Source of the DNA: Flavobacterium resistens
GTDB taxonomy: Bacteria; Bacteroidota; Bacteroidia; Flavobacteriales; Flavobacteriaceae
Direction of reading: 5' to 3'
Length of the DNA: 64,000 nucleotides
Assembly: GCF_900182645.1 (NCBI RefSeq)
Contig: NZ_FXTA01000007.1
Span: forward strand, 1-64,000
Positions within the stretch are counted from its first letter, which is position 1, and each line of letters opens with the position of its first letter. Position numbers and translations under genes: made by a program. The notes below the pieces were generated by a model. The model did no database searches. It was not told the origin of the DNA and worked only from the letters and a program-made list of their open reading frames with translations. Positions 34,315 through 43,470 of this stretch are shown piece after piece.

Positions 34315-35151
34315 TTATTCCTTTTCATGCATGACCAAAACAGGTACAGAAACTTCTTTAGTAATTTTTTTAGAAAAACTTGATTCAAAAATGCTTTCAA
34401 AAAAAGATCTCTTATGAGTTATAGTCGTCAGAATGTCAATGTCTTTGTATAAAATAAAATCAAGAATAGTTTCTTTGACTTCATCACTTGGTAAAACCAA
34501 AAACTCAACATTATCGTTTGCAAACTCTTGTTCCCATTCTTTAATTGTCATATCAGAAACATCAGAATTTGAAGTTTTTACATATAAACTTTTCACTTTT
34601 GCATCTGTTTTCTTTGCAATTTTAAGTATTCGACGAAGTACCGCTTTATCTTTTTCACGATATCGCGTTGTAAAGCCAATAATTTTCACTTTTTTATATC
34701 TGGCATCAATGGGAACACATAATACGGGTACTTTTACCTCCGATATTACTGAATTTGTATTAGATCCTGTAAAAAATTTTGTCCAGTCAGAAGCTCCAGT
34801 AGTTCCCATTATCACAAAATCAATATCGTCTTCTTCAACGGCGTTTTTTAGATTGAAAATCAAATCACCATCCATTAAACGATGTTTGATTACAATATCA
34901 TCTAATTTTCGTTCTGTAGCAATTGCTCTGAGTTTTGGAATTTCATCTTTAAACATCTCAAATTTAGCTAATTCTATTGAGCTGTAAATCGATGCATAAT
35001 TCTCCGGAAAAAACTGGCTGTCATACACCGGAATCTCAAAAGTATGAAGTAAAACAAGCTCGGCGTTGACTATTTTTGCAAATTCTAATGCATGAACAAA
35101 CGCATTTGTTGCTGCTTCAGAAAAATCTGTGGGAAATAATATCTTTTTCAT
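34315..35151 (-). CDS. Universal stress protein, two tandem USP domains
   Basis: 278 residues with two USP domains (about 1-145 and 150-278). The first ends with the IMGTTGASDWTKFFTGSNTNSVI block, the GxxGx(9)GS pattern of ATP-binding USPs; the second domain is more degenerate. It is cytosolic. No neighbours suggest a specific stress. The upstream gap to mnmE holds divergent promoters. Confidence 0.88.
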   Translation of the reverse strand: MKKILFPTDFSEAATNAFVHALEFAKIVNAELVLLHTFEIPVYDSQFFPENYASIYSSIELAKFEMFKDEIPKLRAIATERKLDDIVIKHRLMDGDLIFNLKNAVEEDDIDFVIMGTTGASDWTKFFTGSNTNSVISEVKVPVLCVPIDARYKKVKIIGFTTRYREKDKAVLRRILKIAKKTDAKVKSLYVKTSNSDVSDMTIKEWEQEFANDNVEFLVLPSDEVKETILDFILYKDIDILTTITHKRSFFESIFESSFSKKITKEVSVPVLVMHEKE

Positions 35152-35335
35152 TTTGTTTAGAATTAGTGTATTGTTTTCTCAAATTTAATCATTCTAAAAA
35201 CAAAACAACCTGATAATTATCAGTATTTTAACACTTAATAATTTCTTAAAAATCAAATTTTAAGAAGTTTCAAATTGTATATTCAACAGGTAGTCCGACA
35301 TTTAAACTTTAGCGCATTTTTTATACCTTTGCGTC

Positions 35336-36736
35336 ATGATAAATCAAGATTCTATAGTTGCATTAGCTACTCCGTCTGGAGCTGGAGCTATTGCTATCAT
35401 TCGTATTTCAGGTGTTGAAGCAATCACAATCGGAAATTCTGTTTTTAAATCTATAAAAAACAAGGATTTAACTAAGCAGAAAACTCATACACTACACTTA
35501 GGTCATATTGTTGATAATGAAAAAACACTTGATGAGGTTTTGGTTTCGATATTTAAAGGGCCAAATTCATACACAGGCGAAAATACTATTGAGATATCTT
35601 GTCACGGATCAACTTATATTCAGCAGCAAATTATTCAGTTATTATTAAGAAAAGGATGCCGAATGGCCGATGCTGGTGAATTTACATTACGAGCTTTTTT
35701 AAACGGAAAACTTGATTTATCTCAGGCAGAAGCAGTTGCTGATTTGATTTCATCTGATAACGAAGCTTCACATCAAATTGCAATGCAGCAAATGCGCGGC
35801 GGTTTCAGTAATGAAATTGCCAAACTTCGCGAAGAACTTTTGAATTTTGCTTCTTTAATTGAACTAGAATTAGATTTTGCGGAAGAAGATGTTGAATTTG
35901 CCGACAGAACCCAATTTCATGAATTATTAAACCGAATTGAATTTGTTTTAAAACGTTTAATTGATTCATTTGCTGTTGGAAACGTAATAAAAAACGGAAT
36001 TCCGGTAGCAATTGTTGGCGAACCAAATGTTGGAAAATCAACTCTATTAAACGCTTTATTAAATGAAGAACGCGCCATCGTTTCGGACATTGCCGGGACA
36101 ACTCGTGACACAATTGAAGATGAATTGGTTATTGGCGGTATTGGTTTCCGATTTATTGATACTGCTGGAATTCGCGAAACGAAAGATGTTGTAGAAAGCA
36201 TTGGAATCAAAAAAACATTCGAAAAAATAGATCAGGCACAAGTTGTGATTTATTTGTTTGATGGATTGAAGTTCAAAACTTCAAGCTCTGAATTTGTTTC
36301 GGAAATTGAACAAATTAAAAATAAATATCCATTAAAACCACTTTTGATTGTAGTCAATAAAAAAGACATTTTGTCCGAAGATGAAGTTTTAAACATTACC
36401 AATCAGCTTGAAAATTTGAACGCAAAACTTTTATTGATTTCTGCCAAAGAAAAAATTGGTGTTGATGAATTAAAGAATGAACTACTTTCATTTGTCAATA
36501 CTGGCGCTTTAAGAAATAACGAAACTATTGTTACAAATACAAGACATTATGATTCTTTACTTAAAGCTTTGGATGAAATACAAAAAGTAAAATTCGGTCT
36601 TGAAACAAATCTTTCAAGTGACTTAATGGCTCTGGATATTCGCGAAGCTTTATATCAATTCGGACTTATTACTGGTCAGGTTACTAATGATGAATTGCTG
36701 GGGAATATTTTTGCTAATTTCTGCATCGGAAAATAG
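35336..36736 (+). CDS. mnmE: tRNA modification GTPase MnmE
   Basis: 466 residues. N-terminal formyl-THF-binding domain, central helical domain, inserted G domain with Walker A GEPNVGKS starting at G228, the switch region IAGTTRDTIE and NKKD, and the C-terminal FCIGK that carries the catalytic Cys needed for the wobble-uridine modification with MnmG. It ends the conserved chromosomal segment; a mobile recombination module follows. The intact FCIGK end shows that insertion did not damage it. Confidence 0.97.
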   Translation: MINQDSIVALATPSGAGAIAIIRISGVEAITIGNSVFKSIKNKDLTKQKTHTLHLGHIVDNEKTLDEVLVSIFKGPNSYTGENTIEISCHGSTYIQQQIIQLLLRKGCRMADAGEFTLRAFLNGKLDLSQAEAVADLISSDNEASHQIAMQQMRGGFSNEIAKLREELLNFASLIELELDFAEEDVEFADRTQFHELLNRIEFVLKRLIDSFAVGNVIKNGIPVAIVGEPNVGKSTLLNALLNEERAIVSDIAGTTRDTIEDELVIGGIGFRFIDTAGIRETKDVVESIGIKKTFEKIDQAQVVIYLFDGLKFKTSSSEFVSEIEQIKNKYPLKPLLIVVNKKDILSEDEVLNITNQLENLNAKLLLISAKEKIGVDELKNELLSFVNTGALRNNETIVTNTRHYDSLLKALDEIQKVKFGLETNLSSDLMALDIREALYQFGLITGQVTNDELLGNIFANFCIGK

Positions 36737-36768
36737 AGCAACAAAATAACGCAAAATAAAAACAAACA

Positions 36769-36812
36769 AACGAGTTAAAGTATTGATAAACAATATTTTA
36801 ACTCGTTTTTTA
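36769..36812 (+). terminator. Terminator of mnmE
   Basis: AACGAGTTAAA at 36769-36779 pairs perfectly with TTTAACTCGTT at 36797-36807, followed by a T-run. The island DNA starts somewhere right of this point. Confidence 0.85.
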
Positions 36813-36853
36813 TTCGTCTTTTCTTTTGGTTGTTTGGCAATGTTTTGATTAAA

Positions 36854-36886
36854 TTTGTACCTTGTTTGTACCTTGTTTGTACCTCG
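36854..36886 (+). repeat. Triple tandem 11-bp repeat
   Basis: TTTGTACCTTG is repeated at 36854-36864 and 36865-36875, with TTTGTACCTCG at 36876-36886. Perfect phasing and position beside an integrase module suggest arm-type binding sites or an end of the element; this is inference. Confidence 0.75.
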
Positions 36887-36930
36887 AAAAACTGAGCTGC
36901 AAGAAATATTTTTTTTTGGCCAAATTATGG

Positions 36931-36979
36931 CACATAGAGACACATATAGTCACAGTGGGACACTTAACGTCACATATCT
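36931..36979 (+). promoter_or_regulatory. Five 10-bp CAC-phased repeats abutting the start codon
   Basis: CACATA, CACATA, CACAGT, CACTTA and CACATA begin at 36931, 36941, 36951, 36961 and 36971, an exact 10-bp period. The last unit runs into the ATG at 36980. This is a helically phased operator candidate, probably bound by the downstream zinc-finger/HTH protein or the integrase. Confidence 0.6.
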
Positions 36980-37552
36980 ATGAGTTCAAAAATTGAGATT
37001 ATCAGAATCTGCGAATTCTGTAAAAATGAGTTTACAGCACGCACAACAAAAACGCTCTATTGCTCGCTTAAATGCAGTTCCAGAGCCTACAAATCAAGAA
37101 CCAGGCAGTCAAAAATTGCAGAAAGCAACAGACAGACCCAAATTGCCAAAAACCCTGATCTTGAAATTGTAAAAACCAAAGATTTTATCAGCGTAAATCA
37201 GGCAAGTACCCTTCTTGGCATAAGCAGGCGGACCATTTATCGAATTATTTCACGAGGAGAGCTGGATGTCGCCAAATTTGGAACAAGAACCGTCATCCGC
37301 AGATGTGATTTGGATGGTTTCTTCTCTTTACCACTTGAAGAATCAATGCTGCGTCCTGTACAGGAATTTCCAGGACTTTCAAAATGTTATACCATAACTC
37401 AGATTCAGCAAAAATTTGGAATCTCGCCAGTAGGATTATATAAGTTGATACAGCGTCATGGAATAGCTAAATATTCAGTTGGAAAATTTAATTACGTAGC
37501 AAAAAAAGATATTAATATTATATTTAATGCAAGAGACAATGAAAAAGACTAA
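36980..37552 (+). CDS. Zinc-finger and double HTH_17 excisionase-like protein
   Basis: 190 residues. Residues 11-32 hold a four-Cys zinc finger (CEFC then C28 and C32). Residues 60-110 hold a MerR/excisionase-type HTH (SVNQASTLLGISRRTIYRI) and residues 133-185 a second HTH (TITQIQQKFGISPVGLYKLI). The gene overlaps the integrase start by 14 bp, so the two are coupled. Likely a recombination directionality factor and repressor acting on the repeats just upstream. Confidence 0.8.
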   Translation: MSSKIEIIRICEFCKNEFTARTTKTLYCSLKCSSRAYKSRTRQSKIAESNRQTQIAKNPDLEIVKTKDFISVNQASTLLGISRRTIYRIISRGELDVAKFGTRTVIRRCDLDGFFSLPLEESMLRPVQEFPGLSKCYTITQIQQKFGISPVGLYKLIQRHGIAKYSVGKFNYVAKKDINIIFNARDNEKD

Positions 37553-38681
37553 TGTAACGCTCAGAAAGAAAGTTCTCGCTGATGGCAGAATTTCACTTTA
37601 TCTGGATTTCTACCCTCCAATACTGGACACTGAAACAAACAGACAAACAAGACGTGAATTTCTTAAACTTTATCTTTTTGAAAAACCTAAAAACCAGATT
37701 CAGAAAATTTCAAATATGGAGAGCCTGCAAACAGCAGAACTTATCCAGATCCGAAGACAAAATGAACTCCGCAAACATGATGTGTATTCAACATTTGAAA
37801 AAGAACAACTGGAACTGCAGAGAATCGGCAAGGGCTCTTTTATGAAATATTTTAATGATCTGGCAGCTCTAAAAGTAGGCAAAAACTACTTAATATGGAG
37901 AACTGCAATCGCACATTTTGAAAATTTCCTTAACGGCAATGATGTCAGTTTTAAAGATGTTACAGTAACTTTAGTAAATGACTACAAGGAGTATTTACTG
38001 AAAGCAAAAAGCAGAAGAGAAACAGGAAATGCTATAGCCCGCAATAGTGCCCTCTCCTACTACAACAAACTTAAAACTACACTTAAGAGAGCCTACAAAG
38101 AGGGAAAATTGAGAACTGATATCAACGCCGGGATCGACTCAATAAAAGAATCTGAAACCCAGCGCAATTTCTTGACTTTAAATGAGGCAAAAAGACTTTT
38201 TAAAACGTCGTGTTCGAACCAAATTGTATATAGAATATCTATGTTTTCAACATTGACAGGACTCAGGTACTCAGATATAGCAAAATTAACATGGTCAGAA
38301 ATTGAATTTATTGAAGAAGATGGATACTACATAAGGTTCAAACAGAAAAAGACCGAAGGCCTCCAGACTATGCCTATTTCGGAAGAAGCGTACCAATTGC
38401 TTGGCAAGAGTGGAAATGAAGATGAAAAAGTCTTTTTGGGACTAAAAAAATGGGACGTCGATAGGGTTCTTCCTGTATGGCTTGCCCATGCAAACATAAA
38501 AAAGCATATTACATTTCACTGTTTCCGACATACCTATGCTACGTTACAGATTTTTTCGGGTACCGATATCTTTACTGTATCCAAAATGCTTGGCCATAAA
38601 AGTGTAAAAACTACTCAAATATATACCAAAATAATTGATGAGAAAAAAAGAGAAGCTTCGATGAGAATAAGTTTAAAATAA
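37539..38681 (+). CDS. Tyrosine site-specific recombinase (integrase)
   Basis: 380 residues from Met at 37539 (an in-frame Met at 37527 also exists). N-terminal arm-binding domain (VTLRKKVLADGRISLYLDFYP), SAM-like core-binding domain (about 105-210), catalytic domain with R243 in TGLRYSD, H327 and R330 in HCFRHTYATLQ, H353 in GHKSVKTTQIY and nucleophile Y362. All catalytic residues are present, so it is probably active. It is the only recombinase in the window and a candidate to act on R1-R4, although that link is untested. Confidence 0.93.
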   Translation: MKKTNVTLRKKVLADGRISLYLDFYPPILDTETNRQTRREFLKLYLFEKPKNQIQKISNMESLQTAELIQIRRQNELRKHDVYSTFEKEQLELQRIGKGSFMKYFNDLAALKVGKNYLIWRTAIAHFENFLNGNDVSFKDVTVTLVNDYKEYLLKAKSRRETGNAIARNSALSYYNKLKTTLKRAYKEGKLRTDINAGIDSIKESETQRNFLTLNEAKRLFKTSCSNQIVYRISMFSTLTGLRYSDIAKLTWSEIEFIEEDGYYIRFKQKKTEGLQTMPISEEAYQLLGKSGNEDEKVFLGLKKWDVDRVLPVWLAHANIKKHITFHCFRHTYATLQIFSGTDIFTVSKMLGHKSVKTTQIYTKIIDEKKREASMRISLK

Positions 38682-38692
38682 GATATCCTAAA

Positions 38693-38729
38693 ACAAGAAA
38701 GATATTACTTTGAGTAATATCTTTCTTGT
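38693..38729. terminator. Bidirectional terminator, integrase / HTH gene
   Basis: ACAAGAAAGATATTAC at 38693-38708 pairs perfectly with GTAATATCTTTCTTGT at 38714-38729; it lies exactly between the convergent stop codons. Confidence 0.9.
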
Positions 38730-39071
38730 TTATTTATAAATGTTTTTTGAATTAAATTTAGCTTCAGTTTCTAGTTGTATTTCAGCAATAGTTTTAATTC
38801 GACCAGATTTTATCCAATTTAATAATTCTCCACGATAAAAATATAAACGCTTGCCCTGTTTATTGGCAGGAATCTCATTTCTACAGACTTTGGTGTAAAT
38901 AGTGGCTACAGACAACTTTAATAATTTTGCAGCCTCAGAAATAGTTAGCAAATCATCATCAGCATCAACAGTTTTTACTTTATTTTCTTGCAAGAGTTTT
39001 TCAATACTGTTCATTTTCAAAAGTAGCTCTCCAATAATATCCGGTAAATCTTCAAATCTATATAGTTTCAT
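38730..39071 (-). CDS. MerR/excisionase-like HTH protein
   Basis: 113 residues with one HTH_17 domain (LTISEAAKLLKLSVATIYTKV, then IPANKQGKRLYFYRGELLNWIKSG), preceded by a short N-terminal helix. It is typical of the small helix-turn-helix accessory proteins of Bacteroidota mobile elements, often called excisionases. It is convergent with the integrase gene and reads away from R1. Confidence 0.85.
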   Translation of the reverse strand: MKLYRFEDLPDIIGELLLKMNSIEKLLQENKVKTVDADDDLLTISEAAKLLKLSVATIYTKVCRNEIPANKQGKRLYFYRGELLNWIKSGRIKTIAEIQLETEAKFNSKNIYK

Positions 39072-39234
39072 AGTGTTCTCAAATTTTGTAAATTTTCAGT
39101 ATATTTCTACATCTTATTATTTTTCATTTTTTTTTTACGAAAATCATTTTTTAACGAATAAAAGTAATTAATTAAGCAGCAACACGTAAATCACTATATT
39201 CCAATATATTATAACTGCATAAATTAAAACTTAA

Positions 39235-39500
39235 AATCCTTTCTAAATCATTGAAAAATAGGTGGTTTGGAATTTGTATCGTAAGGGTCACTTCTTAAAA
39301 AAACGTTAAAACTTAGGTTTTAGCGTTTTTTTATGTCCTTTCTATACTATTTAACCATCTTTTACATCTAAAAAAGAGAGATTTGTAAATCCTATCAAGT
39401 TAACTCCACTGGACACAAACCACCAGTAAAACATTGTAAACACTACATTTGCAACAAATCCATTATCTCTATATTAACAATAATTTAAGTTTGTGGAAAT
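39235..39500 (+). repeat. R1, intergenic recombination-site-like repeat (left end of cargo block 1)
   Basis: Part of the 522 bp gap 39072-39593. It aligns end to end with R2 (46959-47300), for example 25 identical bases at 39350-39374 and 47149-47173. A core GGGTCACTT sits at 39285-39293 and a hairpin terminator-like stem (ACGTTAAAACT with AGGTTTTAGCGT) follows. At 39381-39420 is a second imperfect palindrome ATTTGTAAAT...ACACAAAC. The minus strand preserves a gene-end peptide QIPNHLFFNDLERI before its stop at 39172-39174. The rest of the gap is AT-rich with no ORF. Confidence 0.75.
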
Positions 39501-39593
39501 TGAAGAAGAGAAGTATTGAGGAAAATATCCGACTAATCATAAAAAAAAGAGGCCAGCAACTATGAGCTGACCTCTACACATTTTTAAGTTTTA

Positions 39594-40574
39594 CTAACTA
39601 AATAAAGCCTTTTTTAAGCCCAAGGCAGCTTGTTCAGATGAAAATTTAACCGCATCAATATGATCTAATGGGTTTAACAAACCATAATCATGGATAAATC
39701 CGTTAAAGGTTTGAATTGTTGTAGGAACACCAGCCTCATCTAACTTACGGGCATAAGCTAATCCTTCATCAAAAAGAATATCATTCTCGGCTAATTGTAC
39801 TAATGCAGGTGGCAATCCTTTCAATTTTTCAATTGAAGCACTGAACGGGGTAGCATAGTATTCTTTTCTTTGCTCTAAATCTGTAGTATAGTTATCCCAC
39901 ATCCATTTCATTAAGCTTGCTGTTAAGAATCTGCCTTCAGCATATTTTTGCCAAGATTCACGTGTAAAATCAGCATCTGTTACTGGCCATAAAAGTAATT
40001 GGAATTTTATTTCAGGGCCACCTTTATCTTTTGCCATAAGACAAAGTACAGCAGTCATATTTCCGCCAACGCTGTTTCCGGCGGCCGCCATATTTTTACC
40101 ATCTACTCCTATCTGGTCTCCATTTTCTGAAACCCATTTTGTAGCCGCATAAATTTGATTAATAGCGGTTGGATATTTAGCTTCAGGCGATGGTGTATAG
40201 TCTGTAAAAACTGCTGCTGCCCCACTATTTACGACTAAGTCCCTTACCAATCTCCTGTGGGTAGGATAATCCCCTAATATCCATCCACCACCATGTGTAA
40301 ACATAAATACTGGTAGTTTTTCAGAAACTGCATCGGCAGGTTTTACAATATGAATATTTACTGTATAACCATCTTGTGTAATTTCTCTTTCGGATTCAAC
40401 AATATTTGAATAATCAAATTCTACTGACTTTTGAGCATCTATCAGTACTTGTCTTGCGTCTTGAGGCGTCATTGTTTCCAATGGTTTGCCACCACTGTTA
40501 TTTAGAGCATTTAAAAAATCTCTAATTTGTAAGAGGATTTGAGGGTCTTTTTCTGCTGGAATTGGTTGTGCCAT
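39594..40574 (-). CDS. Alpha/beta hydrolase of the HSL (GDxG) family
   Basis: 326 residues. Oxyanion-hole HGGGWILGD, nucleophile S168 in AGNSVGGN, then LLWPVTDADF and the acid and His near the C-terminus (ENDILFDE and GFIHDYG). HSL enzymes hydrolyse short acyl esters. No signal peptide. It is the 3'-most member of the minus-strand cargo block 1, separated by 176 bp from the nitroreductase gene, which suggests its own promoter. Confidence 0.88.
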   Translation of the reverse strand: MAQPIPAEKDPQILLQIRDFLNALNNSGGKPLETMTPQDARQVLIDAQKSVEFDYSNIVESEREITQDGYTVNIHIVKPADAVSEKLPVFMFTHGGGWILGDYPTHRRLVRDLVVNSGAAAVFTDYTPSPEAKYPTAINQIYAATKWVSENGDQIGVDGKNMAAAGNSVGGNMTAVLCLMAKDKGGPEIKFQLLLWPVTDADFTRESWQKYAEGRFLTASLMKWMWDNYTTDLEQRKEYYATPFSASIEKLKGLPPALVQLAENDILFDEGLAYARKLDEAGVPTTIQTFNGFIHDYGLLNPLDHIDAVKFSSEQAALGLKKALFS

Positions 40575-40750
40575 AATAGTAAATTTTAATGATTAATATT
40601 TTTAAACAAAGTGCTCTAAGTAATTTTTATTCTTGACTTAGATTTTGATAAAACTTATCACTAACAAATTTCCTGATAAATTGGCAAGATTGTGTAACTG
40701 AATCAAATAAGTGTGTAACCAAATCTCTGGTTGAAATATATATTTGAAAA

Positions 40751-41479
40751 TTAATTTCTTATATATACTTCTTCAAAAGGAACTCTGTATCTTTCTCCCC
40801 AGATGCCTTCATTTTCTTTTCTAATTCCACATGAAACTACCATATTAATTTCGGCACTTTGAGGCAATTTTAAAATGCCCTTTAAAACTTTACTGTCAAA
40901 ACCTTCTAAAGGGCAGGTATCATACCCTTCGTTAGCCATTGCAATCATAAAAGTTTGAGCCGCCAAAGCACATGATTTATGAACAACTACTCTCATATCA
41001 TTCTCAGAGACTTCTCTTGTAATAGTCCTGAATAATCCAATAATCTTTGTTAAAATTATCCTGAAAATTCCAAGTAACCCAAAAAAACGCGAATAGAGTA
41101 AAGGCATTATTTTACCATAGTATAATTCACGATCCTTAATTCTTTTCTCTTGACGTTCTTGCGGGCTATTCCGGCGAATATTCCCTTTTTCAAAATCTAA
41201 AACAAATTTCGCTCTCTTTCGAAATAAATCTCTTCTGGTTACAAAAATTACAATTTGTGAAGCTGTTGAAGTTGCAGTTTGGTCTAGACAAGCCTTAGAT
41301 ACTTGTTTTAATAATTCTGGTTTTGTTATATGATGAAACTCCCATAATTGCATATTGGAACTATTTGGAGCCAAAGTTGCCAATTCTAAGCATTCTTTTA
41401 CCTTTTCTTCATCAATAGGTTTTTCTTTATCATAAACCCGCACGGAACGTCTAAAATTTAATATTTCAGTTAAATTCAT
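40751..41479 (-). CDS. Nitroreductase family protein
   Basis: 242 residues from Met at 41479; the frame extends to 41497 overlapping the AraC stop. FMN-binding pattern NFRRSVRVYDKEKPI near the start, LELATLAPNSSNMQLWEFH, and the C-terminal NEGYDTCPLEGFD and ESS-like dimer block. The insertion with many Arg/Lys (about 100-160) makes it larger than typical nitroreductases. Reactions: NAD(P)H reduction of nitro or quinone compounds, or enone reduction. It is in the cargo block with AraC upstream. Confidence 0.88.
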   Translation of the reverse strand: MNLTEILNFRRSVRVYDKEKPIDEEKVKECLELATLAPNSSNMQLWEFHHITKPELLKQVSKACLDQTATSTASQIVIFVTRRDLFRKRAKFVLDFEKGNIRRNSPQERQEKRIKDRELYYGKIMPLLYSRFFGLLGIFRIILTKIIGLFRTITREVSENDMRVVVHKSCALAAQTFMIAMANEGYDTCPLEGFDSKVLKGILKLPQSAEINMVVSCGIRKENEGIWGERYRVPFEEVYIRN

Positions 41480-41496
41480 CGTTATTTTAAATAGCA

Positions 41497-42435
41497 TTAA
41501 TTAAATGATTGTCTGAACTCTAAAGGCGAAACAGAGGTTCTGTTTTTAAACAAGCGGTGAAAAGACTGAGGGTGTTCAAAACCTAAATGATAAGCAATTT
41601 CAGAAACTGACAAAGAAGTGGTAGAGAGCAGTTCTTTTGATTTTTCGATAATTCTATTCTGAATATGCTGTTGAGTTGTTTGTCCTGTGTGAACTCTTAA
41701 CATATCGCTTAAATAATTAGGACTTAGGTGTAATTCGTTAGCAACATATTGAACCGTAGGAATGCCATCTTTCTCCAATTTGTCATTTTTGAAATAACCA
41801 TCAAGTACATTTTCCAATTTACTAAGTAAATCGTTATTGGCTTTTTTTCTTGTCAAAAACTGACGGTTGTAAAAACGATTGCAATACTTCAGAAGCAAAT
41901 CGATATTAGACACTAATAAATCCTGAGTAAATGAATCCATGTTGCCATCAATCTCACTACTGATATTTTCAATTATGTCCATTATCGATTTTTCTTCCTT
42001 TTCAGATAGAAATAAAGCTTCACTGGTTGAATATGAAAAGTAGCCATAGTCTCTAACTATGGCAGCCAAGTTGTATCCCTGCAAAAAATCGGGATGTATT
42101 ACCGCAACAAATCCTTTAACACCATTAAGAAGAACATCCTCAAACTGCAATACTTGATGTGGAGCTATAAAGTACATTATGCCCTCATCAAAATCATAAT
42201 ATTGCTGGCCATATTTACATTTGCCTCCTGCACACTCTTTTTTAAGAGCAACCACATAAAAATCAGTTGTTATGGTGCTTAAAATTGTTTCAGGCTCCAA
42301 CTTTACATCATCAAAATTAAATACACTGATCAACGGATTAGAAGGGCTTTTTAATCCTAAAAATTGATGTAATGCACTTATTGATGAAACTTTTGAAGGA
42401 GTTTTCATTTGTTGAAATTCTGACTTATACATCAC
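41497..42435 (-). CDS. AraC family regulator of cargo block 1
   Basis: 312 residues. N-terminal cupin-like sensor with EGIMYFIAPHQVLQFEDVLL, C-terminal double HTH (VQYVANELHLSPNYLSDMLRVHTG and VSEIAYHLGFEHPQSFHRLFKNRT) ending VSPLEFRQSFN. It sits inside the cargo block, between the nitroreductase and epimerase-like genes, and is the natural candidate to control the block. Confidence 0.9.
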   Translation of the reverse strand: MMYKSEFQQMKTPSKVSSISALHQFLGLKSPSNPLISVFNFDDVKLEPETILSTITTDFYVVALKKECAGGKCKYGQQYYDFDEGIMYFIAPHQVLQFEDVLLNGVKGFVAVIHPDFLQGYNLAAIVRDYGYFSYSTSEALFLSEKEEKSIMDIIENISSEIDGNMDSFTQDLLVSNIDLLLKYCNRFYNRQFLTRKKANNDLLSKLENVLDGYFKNDKLEKDGIPTVQYVANELHLSPNYLSDMLRVHTGQTTQQHIQNRIIEKSKELLSTTSLSVSEIAYHLGFEHPQSFHRLFKNRTSVSPLEFRQSFN

Positions 42436-42449
42436 TAAGTTACAATTTT

Positions 42450-43382
42450 TTATTTTAATAATTTTTCATTCTTAATTTGTTCGATGCCTTGTTTGTATGT
42501 TGTCACCTGAAATTCAGGAAAACGCTTTTTAAACTTTGAATCGTCAAATAAATTATCATATTTATATCTTGGAAGTAATTCCTGCAATTCTTTCACTCTT
42601 TCATTAAACCTTGCACCAATTTTAAAAACAAATTTTGGTACAACTGAATATTTTAATTCTTTTCCATAAATTTTTGATGCCAGATTGATAAACTGATTAT
42701 AATTTAACATGTTATCATCAATCGGCAAATGCCAAGTTTGACCGAAAGCATCAGGTGTATTACCAATTAAAGCTGTTGCCCTACTTGCATCTGGCGTCCA
42801 AATTAAACTTCTCAATTTATCATCTCTCAAAGGCACCTTCAATTTTTTATTTTCCTTTATACTATTAAAAATCAAAGTATTGGTTACACTCTGTGTTTTA
42901 CCAGGTCCATAAAATTCTGGTGCACGACAAATAACCGCTTCGAGTTCACCTGATTCTATTTCTTTCAAAACCATTTCAGCCATTTCTCTTCTTACTTTTC
43001 CTTTTCTTCCAACTGGATCGAAAAGGGTTTCTTCAGTGAGCAAACGACCATCCTGTGGGTACATATAAGTATTGTCAAAAAAAACCAATTTTGTTCCGTT
43101 GATTTTACAGGCATCAATGACATTTCGCAGAATGAGAGGAAATTGTTTTTCCCATAAGGCAGAACTAATAGGAAGCCCTAAAGTAAAATAAGCAATCTCA
43201 CTTTCTTTTACAGCTTCAATAGCACTTTTTTTATTAGATAAATCAGCAGAAAATACTATATCTGTATCATTAACTTTCTTTGCTTCTCTGCTTACGATTC
43301 TTATCTCTGAAGTATAACTTCTCTTCAATTCTCTTGCTAATTCTTCGCCAATTTGACCATTGGCTCCTAATATTACCTGCAT
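42450..43382 (-). CDS. NAD(P)-dependent epimerase/dehydratase-like protein
   Basis: 310 residues from Met at 43382. Rossmann motif GANGQIGEELA at 4-14 (the longer frame to 43424 adds 14 codons with no clear role). FDNTYMYPQDG is the YxxxK-region equivalent (Tyr kept, Lys absent at the usual spacing), so it may be an atypical SDR with binding rather than standard catalysis. CRAPEFYGPG and WTPDASRA are family marks. The gap to the AraC gene is 14 bp. Confidence 0.8.
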   Translation of the reverse strand: MQVILGANGQIGEELARELKRSYTSEIRIVSREAKKVNDTDIVFSADLSNKKSAIEAVKESEIAYFTLGLPISSALWEKQFPLILRNVIDACKINGTKLVFFDNTYMYPQDGRLLTEETLFDPVGRKGKVRREMAEMVLKEIESGELEAVICRAPEFYGPGKTQSVTNTLIFNSIKENKKLKVPLRDDKLRSLIWTPDASRATALIGNTPDAFGQTWHLPIDDNMLNYNQFINLASKIYGKELKYSVVPKFVFKIGARFNERVKELQELLPRYKYDNLFDDSKFKKRFPEFQVTTYKQGIEQIKNEKLLK

Positions 43383-43470
43383 TTTTTTAGTTTTAAATTC
43401 TACTGCAAAGTTCAGTATTATCATAGTGATAGACGTAACTCTGTTATGGGTTGTTGTAACATTATCTCTG

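Noticed and set aside
34433..34987. 184-residue plus-strand frame opposite the universal stress protein
   Set aside because: Antisense shadow with Ser/Ile-rich low-complexity sequence.
36854..36979. CRISPR-like tandem repeats before the integrase gene
   Set aside because: Units are only 10-11 bp and contiguous with no spacers; no cas gene is present.
36737..39071. Prophage
   Set aside because: No capsid, tail, terminase or lysis gene accompanies the integrase module.
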